From Hydrogenothermus sp964516095 (lineage in GTDB: Bacteria > Aquificota > Aquificia > Aquificales > Hydrogenothermaceae): a stretch of 11,534 bases of DNA. The translations under genes and the position numbers were made by a program. The notes below the pieces were generated by a model. That model was not told the origin of the DNA. It worked only from the letters and a program-made list of their open reading frames with translations, and made no database searches. The stretch covers positions 1 to 11,534 of the forward strand of contig CAZEYS010000046.1 of the NCBI GenBank assembly GCA_964516095.1. The letters run 5' to 3'. Of the stretch, positions 1 to 7,295 are shown piece after piece (the stretch's first letter is position 1; every line of letters starts with the position of its first letter).

Positions 1-53
1 TCTTGCTCCTTATTTGGATAAAGCCGATATCTATATACATACTCTACAATCAT
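1..53 (-). CDS. tnpB: TnpB-family protein, N-terminal fragment (cut by window edge)
   Basis: Only 17 codons are inside the window, reading M-I-V-E-Y-V-Y-R-Y-R-L-Y-P-N-K-E-Q. The core YRYRLYPNKEQ is the characteristic beginning of TnpB/OrfB_IS605 proteins (N-terminal helix-turn-helix region, typically 'ykfRLYPtkeQ'). TnpB is the RNA-guided nuclease of IS200/IS605 and IS607 elements and the ancestor of Cas12. The ATG at 53 is preceded in frame by a TGA at 68-70, so it cannot start further upstream. A short frame ending QKNI overlaps this ATG by ATGA and has AAGGAG upstream, which could give translational coupling, but that short frame is not recognisable. Whether the gene is intact depends on sequence to the left. 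Confidence 0.8.
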   Translation of the reverse strand, partial: MIVEYVYRYRLYPNKEQ

Positions 54-101
54 ATATTTTTCTGATTTTCAATGTATTTCTTTCTCACATCCTGCTCCTT
101 T

Positions 102-130
102 AGTATAAGGTACTGAACGATTATAAGCAA
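102..130 (-). promoter_or_regulatory. possible sigma-70 promoter of the tnpB element
   Basis: On the minus strand TTGCTT (125-130) and TATACT (102-107) are separated by exactly 17 bp, about 50 bp before the tnpB ATG. The -10 matches 5 of 6 consensus positions but the -35 only 3 of 6, so this is a weak call. Confidence 0.3.
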
Positions 131-178
131 GTTTGTATCTCTTCACTGAAGTGAGGAGGATTAAAAGCGAAGGTTATC

Positions 179-856
179 CTAAGTAGCAATTATATAAGCA
201 TAAATGTTTTTAGGTTTTGCCTTTTTTACTTCTCTATAAGCTTCATGAATAGTTGAACCTGTTGTTAGTATATCGTCAAAAATCAGCACATTTTTATCTG
301 TATAAATTTCTTTATTTAAAAGTTTAAAGCTATTTTTTATATTTTCCCTTCTTTCTTCTTGAGAAAGGTCTACTTGAAGAGGTGTATTTTTTACTTTTGC
401 CAAATCATCTCTTATAATCCATTTTGGTACACATTTTATAAGTATTTCTTTCAGATGATTAAAACCTCTTTCTTTTTCTTTACTTGGAGGAGAAGGTATA
501 TACAAAATAAAATTTATGTTGTTTTTTTCTATAAAAGTAGATAAATCATCACTTATTAGTTGAGCTATTTCCGTTGATAGATTTTTGAAGTTTTTAAATT
601 TGTAGAATTTTATAACTTCCTGAAAGATAAAAGAGTATGTAGTAAATATTTCAACTTGTGTAAACTTTCTATTTTTTCGACAGTCCATACAGTTAAAAGT
701 TTTTTTACCACAACTCGGGCAGTACAGAATTTTTTCTTTTTTAATTTGATTTAGGCAATCTTTGCAGAATATGTTCTGATTTTTAAAGAAAAAAGCATTA
801 CCGCATATCTTGCACCAGTTGTTATATATAAGATTTTCCAATAAACTAATAAGCAT
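179..856 (-). CDS. comF: ComF family amidophosphoribosyltransferase-like competence protein
   Basis: 225 residues, full length for ComF. Seen: four N-terminal CxxC pairs (C15/C18, C31/C34, C46/C49, C56/C59), i.e. the double zinc finger that precedes the phosphoribosyltransferase fold in ComF. A C-terminal PRPP-binding loop, FDDILTTGST at about 193-202, has the classic D-D-x-x-T-T-G-S/T. Family knowledge: ComF is a cytosolic protein needed for uptake of transforming DNA and interacts with the helicase side of the competence machinery; its enzymatic substrate is unclear. It is transcribed divergently from bamA, with 31 bp between the two start codons, and no clear Shine-Dalgarno is visible before its ATG. 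A TnpB-type element lies just downstream of its stop; the C-terminus looks natural, so the gene appears intact. Confidence 0.9.
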   Translation of the reverse strand: MLISLLENLIYNNWCKICGNAFFFKNQNIFCKDCLNQIKKEKILYCPSCGKKTFNCMDCRKNRKFTQVEIFTTYSFIFQEVIKFYKFKNFKNLSTEIAQLISDDLSTFIEKNNINFILYIPSPPSKEKERGFNHLKEILIKCVPKWIIRDDLAKVKNTPLQVDLSQEERRENIKNSFKLLNKEIYTDKNVLIFDDILTTGSTIHEAYREVKKAKPKNIYAYIIAT

Positions 857-887
857 AATATCAAAAGGATATCACCATTTTGGGAAA

Positions 888-3422
888 ATGAGAAAATTTT
901 TTATTTTTATACTTTTTTTTATAAACTTTTCAGTTGGACTGGAGATTAGATCCAACTATCCTCTTCCCCATAATAATATAAAAGAAGTTTTTAAAAGTTT
1001 AGACAAAAAAGAAGATATTATAAAAATTCTCAAAAAAACCGATAGCTTTAAAGATATAGAACTTAAAAATAACACCCTTTATCTTAGTAGATATCCTCTG
1101 TTAAAGGAAATATATATAAAAGGAAATGATGAGTACTGGGACAGTACATTAAAAGGAATTGCAGGAATTTACGAAGGAAAGTATATATCTAATCAAGAAA
1201 TATTTCTTATTCCTCTAAGATTAAAAAGATTTTATTTTGAAAACGGTTATATAAATGCCAATATTAATGTAAATTTTAGAGTAGATAAAAAAGGGAATGG
1301 AAAATTAATTATTCGAGTAAAAGAGGGAAAGTTACATTATATAAAAGATGTAGATTTTATATCAGATATAGATATACCTTTAAAAATAAAAAAAGCATAT
1401 AAAAAAGTTCTTTCTTTAAACGATAAAAGATTTCAATTTTCAAAAATAGAAGAAAAACTTGACAAATTACTGAGTTTTATAAAAAAAAGAGGTTATTATG
1501 ATGCTTATGTAACTATACACAGTTTTTATCCTGCAGGCAAGGAAAATATAATTTTGTTTATCGATATAGTTCATGGTTTAAAATATCAAATCCAGTTTAT
1601 AGGAAATTATCATGTAAGAGATGAAGTTCTAAAAAAGTTTGCTCCTTTTTATGTTTATGGAGTTAATTATCAGCAAATATTTGAGTTTGCTCAAAGGATA
1701 AAAGAGTTTTATAAATCAATAGGCTTTTTAGATGCAGATGTAGATTTTAATTATGTGGAAAACCTGAATAGAAAAAAGGCCTACATTAAGATATACATAT
1801 ACGAAGGAAAGAGATACAAAATAAAAAACGTAAAACTAAATTCAGACCATAAATTGCCAGAACATATTCAAACAGAAATAAAATCACTTATAGGAAGATA
1901 CTACAATAAAACACAGATATATAAAACCCTACAAAAGTATATAGATGAACTTCACAAACAAGGGTATAAAAATGCATATTTTAACGTAAGTATACTAGAT
2001 AAGGAGAAAGAATACCTGCTTTTAAGTGTCACTATTTATAAAGGAAAACAGTTTGTAATAGAAAATGTAGAGTTTGTAGGGTATAAGCCTAAATTAGATT
2101 TGAACCTTCCTACTATTTATAAAAGCAGTCTTCTCATAAGGATATTGAATGAAATAAAAAATCGTCTAATAAGCGAAGGTTATTTAGATGCTGATGTTAA
2201 GATGAATGTGAGCTTGAAAGAAAAGAAAAACAAAATTTTAGTTTATGTGAAATACAACGTGTATACTGGCAAACTCTATTACACAGATGTACCATTTTTC
2301 TATGGTACTTGGCATTTAAAAACAGCTGTTTTAAAGTGGAATATAAAAAGTAATCTTCCATTCACAAAAAAGCTTTTTAATAATCAATTAAATTTTTTAT
2401 TCTCATCTTATCTTTTTAATTTTGTAAACCCAGATGTTTTAATAAATAAGAAAAACAAAAAAGTTAATCAGATTTTTGTTTTAAGTGAAGATAAAAGAGG
2501 ATTAGTTCAAGGAAGTTTTGGATACAATTCAGTGGAAAAATTTAAAGGTTCACTATCTTTAGTTCTAAAAAATCTTTTTGATTATGGCTTTGAGTTTAAT
2601 GGGTATATAGATAAATCAAGTTTATACACAAACTATAATCTATCTTTTGGAAACAGATTATTACCTAAATACTCATCTTTGTTTTTTTCTGTTTTTTCTT
2701 CTTTAGAAAACCACAGATACTATGACCTTACTAAAAAAGGAACCAGAGTCGAGTACATGAAAAGGCCTAATAAATGGGCAAAGCAAATTCTAAGTTTAGA
2801 ATACTCAGATAATAAATTAAAAAATACTTCAGTTTATACAAAAAATCCTTATAAAAAATATCAGATTTTCTTTGGTTTAGAGTATGACCACAGAAACAAT
2901 AAAATATATCCAACAGGTGGTTTTTATTTTAGAGGGAATTTTGGAAGAACATTTAAGGATGTTGAATACTTTTTTGGAAACTTTAGCTTCAGATATTATT
3001 ACAGACTATACTCTTTTGTATGGACACAGAACCTTGCTGCTGGAGGAAATTTTATATCTATATATAAATTACCGATTTCAGAAAGATATTTCTTAGGTGG
3101 TCTTTCTACAATTCGAGGATTTGGATTTGAAAAGGTCTCAAACAATAAAATAGGAGGAAATAGTTACGCTTACATTAATACAGATATTAGATTTCCTATT
3201 ATAGCATCCTACAATCTATACGGATTTTTATTTTACGATATGGGAAATGTTTTTCCCACAAAAAAAGCCTTTTTCCACTTTAGAACCAGAAAATCAGCAG
3301 GATTAGGTATACTGGTTCCTACACCCGCAGGTGCTTTTATATTTGATTATGCCTTTATACTGGATAAAAAAGCTGGGGAAAATAAATACAGGATAGAGTT
3401 TAGTATAAATGTTGTATTTTAA
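888..3422 (+). CDS. bamA: outer membrane protein assembly factor BamA (Omp85 family)
   Basis: 844 residues from the ATG at 888. An in-frame ATG at 810 would lie inside comF and put 26 residues before the signal peptide, so I chose 888 (M-R-K-F-F-I-F-I-L-F-F... then cleavage around residue 17). Five POTRA-like repeats are visible, each with G-[YF]-x-x-A (near residues 120, 202, 279, 359 and 431) followed by an EGK/GK-type turn and a beta strand. A C-terminal beta-barrel follows (about 470-844), with the loop-6 signature I-R-G-F at 742-745 and a terminal aromatic (…NVVF) typical of outer-membrane beta-signals. Five POTRAs fit BamA better than TamA (three). Role by family: folds and inserts beta-barrel proteins into the outer membrane. 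First gene of the plus-strand block; tatB follows after 42 bp. Confidence 0.88.
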   Translation: MRKFFIFILFFINFSVGLEIRSNYPLPHNNIKEVFKSLDKKEDIIKILKKTDSFKDIELKNNTLYLSRYPLLKEIYIKGNDEYWDSTLKGIAGIYEGKYISNQEIFLIPLRLKRFYFENGYINANINVNFRVDKKGNGKLIIRVKEGKLHYIKDVDFISDIDIPLKIKKAYKKVLSLNDKRFQFSKIEEKLDKLLSFIKKRGYYDAYVTIHSFYPAGKENIILFIDIVHGLKYQIQFIGNYHVRDEVLKKFAPFYVYGVNYQQIFEFAQRIKEFYKSIGFLDADVDFNYVENLNRKKAYIKIYIYEGKRYKIKNVKLNSDHKLPEHIQTEIKSLIGRYYNKTQIYKTLQKYIDELHKQGYKNAYFNVSILDKEKEYLLLSVTIYKGKQFVIENVEFVGYKPKLDLNLPTIYKSSLLIRILNEIKNRLISEGYLDADVKMNVSLKEKKNKILVYVKYNVYTGKLYYTDVPFFYGTWHLKTAVLKWNIKSNLPFTKKLFNNQLNFLFSSYLFNFVNPDVLINKKNKKVNQIFVLSEDKRGLVQGSFGYNSVEKFKGSLSLVLKNLFDYGFEFNGYIDKSSLYTNYNLSFGNRLLPKYSSLFFSVFSSLENHRYYDLTKKGTRVEYMKRPNKWAKQILSLEYSDNKLKNTSVYTKNPYKKYQIFFGLEYDHRNNKIYPTGGFYFRGNFGRTFKDVEYFFGNFSFRYYYRLYSFVWTQNLAAGGNFISIYKLPISERYFLGGLSTIRGFGFEKVSNNKIGGNSYAYINTDIRFPIIASYNLYGFLFYDMGNVFPTKKAFFHFRTRKSAGLGILVPTPAGAFIFDYAFILDKKAGENKYRIEFSINVVF

Positions 3423-3464
3423 TATATAATTTAAAGAAAACAGACTTAGCTACAGGAGACTCTA

Positions 3465-3800
3465 ATGTTTGGAATAGGAATGACAGAACTTATCGTTATA
3501 ATGATAGTTGCAATAATTGTTTTAGGTCCCCAAAGGCTCCCAGAAGCAGTGAAACAGCTGGCCCGTATATTTAGGGAAGTAAAGTCTACTGTTGATGATG
3601 TTAAGCAGTCAGTAGTATCAGAAATTGAAGACATAAAAAAACTGCCGGATGAGTCACAGAAAAAATCTAAAGATTCTTTTGAAGAAGAATTTGAAAAGGA
3701 AATAACAAAACCAAAATATACAGAAGATTATCAGCCTAAACGAGAAAAAATCTCATTCAGTAAAAAACAGACGCAAGAGGAAAAAATAAATGAAGGATAA
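3465..3800 (+). CDS. tatB: Sec-independent protein translocase subunit TatB (TatA/TatB family)
   Basis: 111 residues, preceded by a good ribosome site (CAGGAGA, 6 bp before ATG). One N-terminal membrane helix (about 3-20) carries Glu8 and ends in V-L-G-P-Q-R-L-P, then an amphipathic helix and a charged Lys/Glu tail. Glu8 and LGPQRLP are closer to TatB (E. coli TatB has the same LGPQRLP) than to TatA, which usually has FG(P/A)KKLP. Role: with TatC it forms the receptor for folded twin-arginine precursors at the inner membrane. Its last 11 bp overlap tatC. No separate tatA is in this window, so either this protein serves both roles or tatA lies elsewhere. Confidence 0.85.
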   Translation: MFGIGMTELIVIMIVAIIVLGPQRLPEAVKQLARIFREVKSTVDDVKQSVVSEIEDIKKLPDESQKKSKDSFEEEFEKEITKPKYTEDYQPKREKISFSKKQTQEEKINEG

Positions 3801-4560
3801 AATTAAAAATCCTGAAGAATATGAAGCTCCACTAACTGAACATTTAGCTGAACTTAGAGATAGATTAATAAAAAGTATCATAGCACTTTTAATAGGTACT
3901 GTTGCAGTATTCACAGAAGTTAACTATTTTTTTGATATTTTTCAAAATCCTTTACACAGAGTTTTTCCAGATTTAAAACTTGTAGCATTAACTCCAACAG
4001 AATCTTTTTTTACAGCTTTAAAGATATCACTGTTAATGGGTTTTGTAGTATCTTCTCCAGTAATATTTTATCAGGTTTGGAAATTTATAGAACCTGCACT
4101 CTATGAGAACGAAAAAAAACTTCTTATTCCCTTTGTATTCTTTACAACTTTATTCTTTATAGCAGGTGCAGCTTTTGCATTTTGGGGAGTTTTACCGCTT
4201 GCCATAAAATTCTTATTAAATTTTGGTTACACGCAACTTAACGTTGAAGCTATGCTTTCAGTTAGTTCTTATATATCTTTTGTGATTAGACTTATTTTAG
4301 CATTTGGTATCACATTTGAGCTCCCAGTTATACTTTCCTTACTGGCACGACTTGGCCTTGTAACACCAGAAGCTCTGATAAAGGTAAGGCCTTATTTTAT
4401 CGTTGGAGCATTTGTATTTGCTGCTATTATTACTCCTCCAGATGTAATAAGCCAGGTTTTCCTTGCTTTGCCTCTGGTTATCTTTTATGAAATATCCATA
4501 TATATGGCAAAAGTCCTATACCCACGTAGCGAGAAGGCTAAGGAGGAAAAAAATGCTTAA
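3790..4560 (+). CDS. tatC: Sec-independent protein translocase subunit TatC
   Basis: 256 residues, normal family length, with six membrane helices. Seen: N-terminal cytoplasmic E-H-L-A-E-L-R-D-R-L (17-26), the signal-peptide-binding region of TatC. Further on are E-P-A-L-Y-E-N-E-K-K-L with the conserved first-loop Glu, and F-G-I-T-F-E-L-P with the conserved membrane-embedded Glu. Role: binds twin-arginine signal peptides and organises the Tat translocon with TatB/TatA. The start codon lies within the tatB end and has AGAGGA just upstream, indicating coupled translation. Its own end overlaps the next gene by 8 bp. Confidence 0.95.
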   Translation: MKDKIKNPEEYEAPLTEHLAELRDRLIKSIIALLIGTVAVFTEVNYFFDIFQNPLHRVFPDLKLVALTPTESFFTALKISLLMGFVVSSPVIFYQVWKFIEPALYENEKKLLIPFVFFTTLFFIAGAAFAFWGVLPLAIKFLLNFGYTQLNVEAMLSVSSYISFVIRLILAFGITFELPVILSLLARLGLVTPEALIKVRPYFIVGAFVFAAIITPPDVISQVFLALPLVIFYEISIYMAKVLYPRSEKAKEEKNA

Positions 4561-4975
4561 TGCAGTAATAATGTGGTTTCATATACTATCTGTACTTATA
4601 TGGATTGGAGGCATGCTCTATACATTATTCGTTTTAAGACCAAACTTAGATAAACTTGGAAATAATAGAGCAGTATTTATGAAAGGAATTATGGATAGAT
4701 TTTTTCCACTGGTATGGTTTGCCATTGTAACTCTGTTTATAACAGGGGGTATAAATGCAAAATATTACGTTCATAATTCTTTTTTTGTGACAAAACTTCT
4801 CATATATGCTGTAATGGTTGTTGTATTTAGTTATATCTATTTTGGACTGTACAAAAAACTGCCTAATGTTGAGAATAAAGCACAAATAATGCAAAAGATA
4901 ACACTACTTATAAAAGTAAACTTTAGTCTGGGTCTTATAGTTATTTTTTTAATTGAACTTGCAAAATACTTATAA
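4553..4975 (+). CDS. four-helix integral membrane protein, CopD/HemJ-like
   Basis: 140 residues from the ATG at 4553. I prefer this start because AAGGAGG sits 6 bp upstream and an earlier in-frame start (4463) would lie deep inside tatC. Four hydrophobic segments are seen (about 3-23, 46-66, 76-98, 116-138). The first contains W-F-H-I-L-S-V-L-I-W-I-G-G-M, matching the first helix of CopD-domain and UPF0093/HemJ-type proteins, in which this His is a probable heme or metal ligand. Function is uncertain: copper resistance membrane protein, a heme-binding b-type cytochrome-like protein, or a protoporphyrinogen oxidase relative. It lacks the longer C-terminal part usual for HemJ, so I do not assign a symbol. 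Translationally coupled to tatC. Confidence 0.65.
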   Translation: MLNAVIMWFHILSVLIWIGGMLYTLFVLRPNLDKLGNNRAVFMKGIMDRFFPLVWFAIVTLFITGGINAKYYVHNSFFVTKLLIYAVMVVVFSYIYFGLYKKLPNVENKAQIMQKITLLIKVNFSLGLIVIFLIELAKYL

Positions 4976-4989
4976 AGTGGAGAAGAACA

Positions 4990-5661
4990 ATGGAAAAATA
5001 TCAAATCAATGAACTTAAAAAAGAAGAAGCCTGGAGACTTTTTAGAATTATTGGGGATTTTGTTGATGGTTTTGATGTAATGCCCCAATATATACCTGCA
5101 GTAACAATCTTTGGCTCAGCAAGGGTAAAAGAAGGAAACAAGTATTATGAAGCTGCAAGACAGCTTGCATACAAATTAGCTAAAGAAGGATTTTCAATAG
5201 TAACTGGTGGTGGTCCAGGTATAATGGAAGCAGGAAATAGAGGAGCCAGAGAGGCTGGAGGAAATTCAATAGGATTGAATATAGATTTACCTACAGAACA
5301 GGTTCCTAACAAATACGCTAACGTTTTATTGAACTTTAAATACTTTTTCTCACGTAAAGTTATGCTTGTAAAATACGCGACTGCCTATATTTTATTTCCT
5401 GGAGGATATGGTACGTTAGATGAACTTACAGAAGTACTTGTCCTAATACAGACGAAAAAATTAAAGCCATTTCCTGTAATACTTTACGGTAGTGAATACT
5501 GGAATGGTCTTGTTGAATGGATGAGAGAAAATCTACTTGAAAACAATTTTATAAATCCTGAGGACTTTGAAATATTTGAAATAATAGATGATTTAGACGT
5601 TATTGTTAACAAAGTTCGGTCGTTCTACTCACAACATGAGGAAGACATATTTAAATTTTAA
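4990..5661 (+). CDS. LOG family protein (TIGR00730), probable nucleoside-monophosphate phosphoribohydrolase
   Basis: 223 residues, good ribosome site (GGAGAAG). Rossmann-type fold with the two family signatures: G-G-G-P-G-I-M-E at 73-80 and P-G-G-Y-G-T-L-D-E at 137-145, plus S-R-K (121-123) supplying the conserved Arg. Members cleave the N-glycosidic bond of (cytokinin) nucleoside 5'-monophosphates, releasing the base and ribose 5-phosphate; many were formerly mislabelled lysine decarboxylases. The physiological substrate in bacteria like this one is not known. Cytosolic; 14 bp after the CopD-like gene and overlapping the start of the kinase-like gene, so probably co-transcribed. Confidence 0.88.
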   Translation: MEKYQINELKKEEAWRLFRIIGDFVDGFDVMPQYIPAVTIFGSARVKEGNKYYEAARQLAYKLAKEGFSIVTGGGPGIMEAGNRGAREAGGNSIGLNIDLPTEQVPNKYANVLLNFKYFFSRKVMLVKYATAYILFPGGYGTLDELTEVLVLIQTKKLKPFPVILYGSEYWNGLVEWMRENLLENNFINPEDFEIFEIIDDLDVIVNKVRSFYSQHEEDIFKF

Positions 5662-6244
5662 TGATTTAAAAAAGGATTTAACAAATTTAAAAATAATAGG
5701 AAAAGGCTGGCGAGGAACGGTATATCAGGCAGTTTTTGGTAACCAAAAAGTAGCAGTAAAAGTACCAAACAGCGTCCAGTTAAAATATGCTATTCAAAAA
5801 GAGGCCTTCGTACTGTCTATAGTGAATAAAAAACATATTGGAAGTAAACTTATATTAGCCGGTGAAGACTTTCTAATGTATAAATTTGTTGAGGGACAAC
5901 ACTTAGAAGACGTTTTAAATGAGAATAACTATAAAAAGCTATTAAGTGAACTGTTTTATCAAGCACGTCAGTTAGATTTACTGGGTATAAATAAAGATGA
6001 ATTCCAAAGACCTTTAAAAAATGCCATTGTGGACAAGAATATGAATATAACTTTAATAGACTTTGAAAGAGCTATTTTTTCTAAAAAACCTTCAAATGTG
6101 ACACAGCTACTACAATTTATCATGAGACTGCCGTATATTAAACACGTAAGTAAAGATGAAATAATCCAGTTAGGTAAAGAGTATAAAAGCTTTCCTGATG
6201 CAAGAAATTATGAAAAAATATTAAAAAACGTTCTCGGAGCATAA
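5636..6244 (+). CDS. predicted small Ser/Thr protein kinase-like protein (COG2112-like)
   Basis: About 202 residues. Seen: glycine-rich loop G-K-G-W-R-G-T-V-Y (22-30), V-A-V-K with the ATP-binding Lys42, a candidate alpha-C Glu56, and I-D-F-E at 141-144 (Asp142 for metal). The catalytic loop is not HRD-x-K-xx-xx-N but Q-R-P-L-K-N (124-129). With Asn129 aligned, the catalytic Asp position holds Gln124. The run 'RPLKN … IDFERA … P-x-N-V-T-Q' fits my recollection of the short archaeal kinase group COG2112. The start is uncertain: the ATG at 5636 overlaps the previous gene by 26 bp and has no evident Shine-Dalgarno; a TTG at 5603 is the only other upstream option. Substrate unknown. Confidence 0.68.
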   Translation: MRKTYLNFNDLKKDLTNLKIIGKGWRGTVYQAVFGNQKVAVKVPNSVQLKYAIQKEAFVLSIVNKKHIGSKLILAGEDFLMYKFVEGQHLEDVLNENNYKKLLSELFYQARQLDLLGINKDEFQRPLKNAIVDKNMNITLIDFERAIFSKKPSNVTQLLQFIMRLPYIKHVSKDEIIQLGKEYKSFPDARNYEKILKNVLGA

Positions 6245-6246
6245 AA

Positions 6247-6855
6247 ATGGATATAGATGTAAAAGATTTAGACCCAAAACAAGTATATAAGCTAATGACC
6301 AGTGTAATAGTGCCGCGACCAATAGCATGGATATCAACTATTAGTAAAGATGGAATTTATAACCTTGCACCGTTTAGCTATTTTGCAGGAGTTTCTTCAG
6401 ATCCACCACTTTTGATGGTTTCGATAGGAAGAAAAGATGAAAAATTAAAAAAAGATACATGGCAGAATATTGAAGATACTGGAGAGTTTGTGGTTAATAT
6501 GGTTACAAAAGAACTTTTAGAAAAAATGAACATTTCATCTGTTGCCTTTGATGCTGAGGTAGACGAGTTTGAGAAAGCCGGTTTAACACCTATACCTGCA
6601 GATAAAGTAAAAGCTCCGTTAGTTGCAGAAAGTCCTGTAAATATAGAATGTGAGAAATTTCAGATATTAGAAATAGGTAAAATGGGAATAATCTTTGGAA
6701 AAATACTAAAATTACATATTAAAGATGAAATACTGAATGAAAAAGGATATGTTGATACTACTAAATTAGAGATAGTAGGTAGACTTGGAGGAGCAAACTA
6801 CTGTGTTGTTTCCAAAGAAAACACCTTTGAAGTAAGGAGACCAGATTTAAAATGA
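6247..6855 (+). CDS. flavin reductase-like, FMN-binding split-barrel protein
   Basis: 202 residues. The N-terminal half carries the flavin reductase-like (DIM6/NTAB) signature: P-R-P-I-A-W-I-S-T near residues 23-31, then N-L-A-P-F-S-Y-F and D-P-P-L-L-M-V-S-I-G-R, followed by N-I-x-x-T-G-E-F-V-V-N. Family members bind FMN and use NAD(P)H to reduce flavin or flavin-bound acceptors; some reduce ferric complexes. It starts 2 bp after the kinase-like gene, with CGGAG upstream, and its stop overlaps the fur start (ATGA). The coupling to Fur makes an iron- or redox-linked role attractive, but that is inference from position only. Confidence 0.85.
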   Translation: MDIDVKDLDPKQVYKLMTSVIVPRPIAWISTISKDGIYNLAPFSYFAGVSSDPPLLMVSIGRKDEKLKKDTWQNIEDTGEFVVNMVTKELLEKMNISSVAFDAEVDEFEKAGLTPIPADKVKAPLVAESPVNIECEKFQILEIGKMGIIFGKILKLHIKDEILNEKGYVDTTKLEIVGRLGGANYCVVSKENTFEVRRPDLK

Positions 6856-7295
6856 ACAAAAAAGTTATAAAAAAGCAGTTCAAAGACTATATAAAAAATA
6901 AGGGGTTAAAATTCACTTCACAAAGAGAAACTGTACTGGAAGAAATACTAAAAACCAATGGTCATTTTGAAATAGAGGATATTGTCCTTAAAATGAAAAA
7001 TAAAAATATAAATGTTTCCAGAGCAACTGTATACAGAACATTAAATATACTCAAAGATATGGGATTAATTACAGAAGTAATAAAATACAATAATAAAACA
7101 ATATATGAAATATCTTTGAAAGAACACCATGATCATTTAATATGTACTAAATGCGGAAAAATAATAGAATTTCACGAAGAAGAAATCGAAAAACTTCAGG
7201 ATAAAATATGTCAGTTGTACGAGTTTGTTCCGTCATTTCATAGATTGGAAATATTTGGTCTTTGTAATGACTGTCGTCAAAAACTTAGCTCTTAA
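6852..7295 (+). CDS. fur: Fur family metal-dependent transcriptional regulator
   Basis: 147 residues, normal length. Seen: N-terminal winged helix with R-A-T-V-Y-R-T-L (57-64), the Fur recognition helix; metal ligands H38, H92/H93/H95, E106 and H130; and two CxxC pairs (C98/C101, C138/C141) for the structural zinc site. Position 106 is Glu within I-I-E-F-H. PerR peroxide sensors have Asp there, so iron sensing (Fur) is more likely than PerR; Zur cannot be excluded from sequence alone. Last gene of the plus-strand block, translationally coupled to the flavin reductase by ATGA. Its 3' end overlaps the convergent HepT-like gene by 11 bp. I saw no convincing Fur box in the window. Confidence 0.88.
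   Translation: MNKKVIKKQFKDYIKNKGLKFTSQRETVLEEILKTNGHFEIEDIVLKMKNKNINVSRATVYRTLNILKDMGLITEVIKYNNKTIYEISLKEHHDHLICTKCGKIIEFHEEEIEKLQDKICQLYEFVPSFHRLEIFGLCNDCRQKLSS

Larger units (their letters stand above)
1..165 (-). mobile_element. 5' (left) end of an IS200/IS605-type (tnpB-carrying) insertion sequence, running off the window
   Basis: Seen: the minus strand starts a TnpB reading frame at 53 and runs off the left edge. Upstream lies about 110 bp without a convincing gene, containing a small hairpin at 143-154 (TCAC/GTGA stem, TGAA loop) next to GGAGGATTAAAA on the plus strand. On the minus strand this reads TTTTAATCCTCC, resembling the T-rich tetra/pentamer plus subterminal hairpin found at left ends of IS200/IS605 elements. 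Inferred: the element boundary is near 161-166, roughly 13-18 bp beyond the comF stop, so the insertion landed just after comF without disrupting it. The exact end and the right end cannot be determined here. No tnpA is visible in this fragment. Confidence 0.55.

Noticed and set aside
810..887. Earlier in-frame ATG for bamA at 810
   Set aside because: It lies inside comF and would place 26 residues before an obvious signal peptide that begins with the ATG at 888.
3402..3430. sigma-70 promoter before tatB (TATAAT at 3425-3430)
   Set aside because: No acceptable -35 at 16-18 bp upstream; chance TATAAT is frequent in such AT-rich sequence.
4463..4552. Earlier start for the CopD-like gene inside tatC
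   Set aside because: The AAGGAGG site 6 bp before 4553 and the family-like N-terminus decide for 4553.
5603..5635. TTG start for the kinase-like gene
   Set aside because: It would extend the overlap with the LOG gene to 59 bp and adds residues outside the kinase fold; kept only as an alternative.
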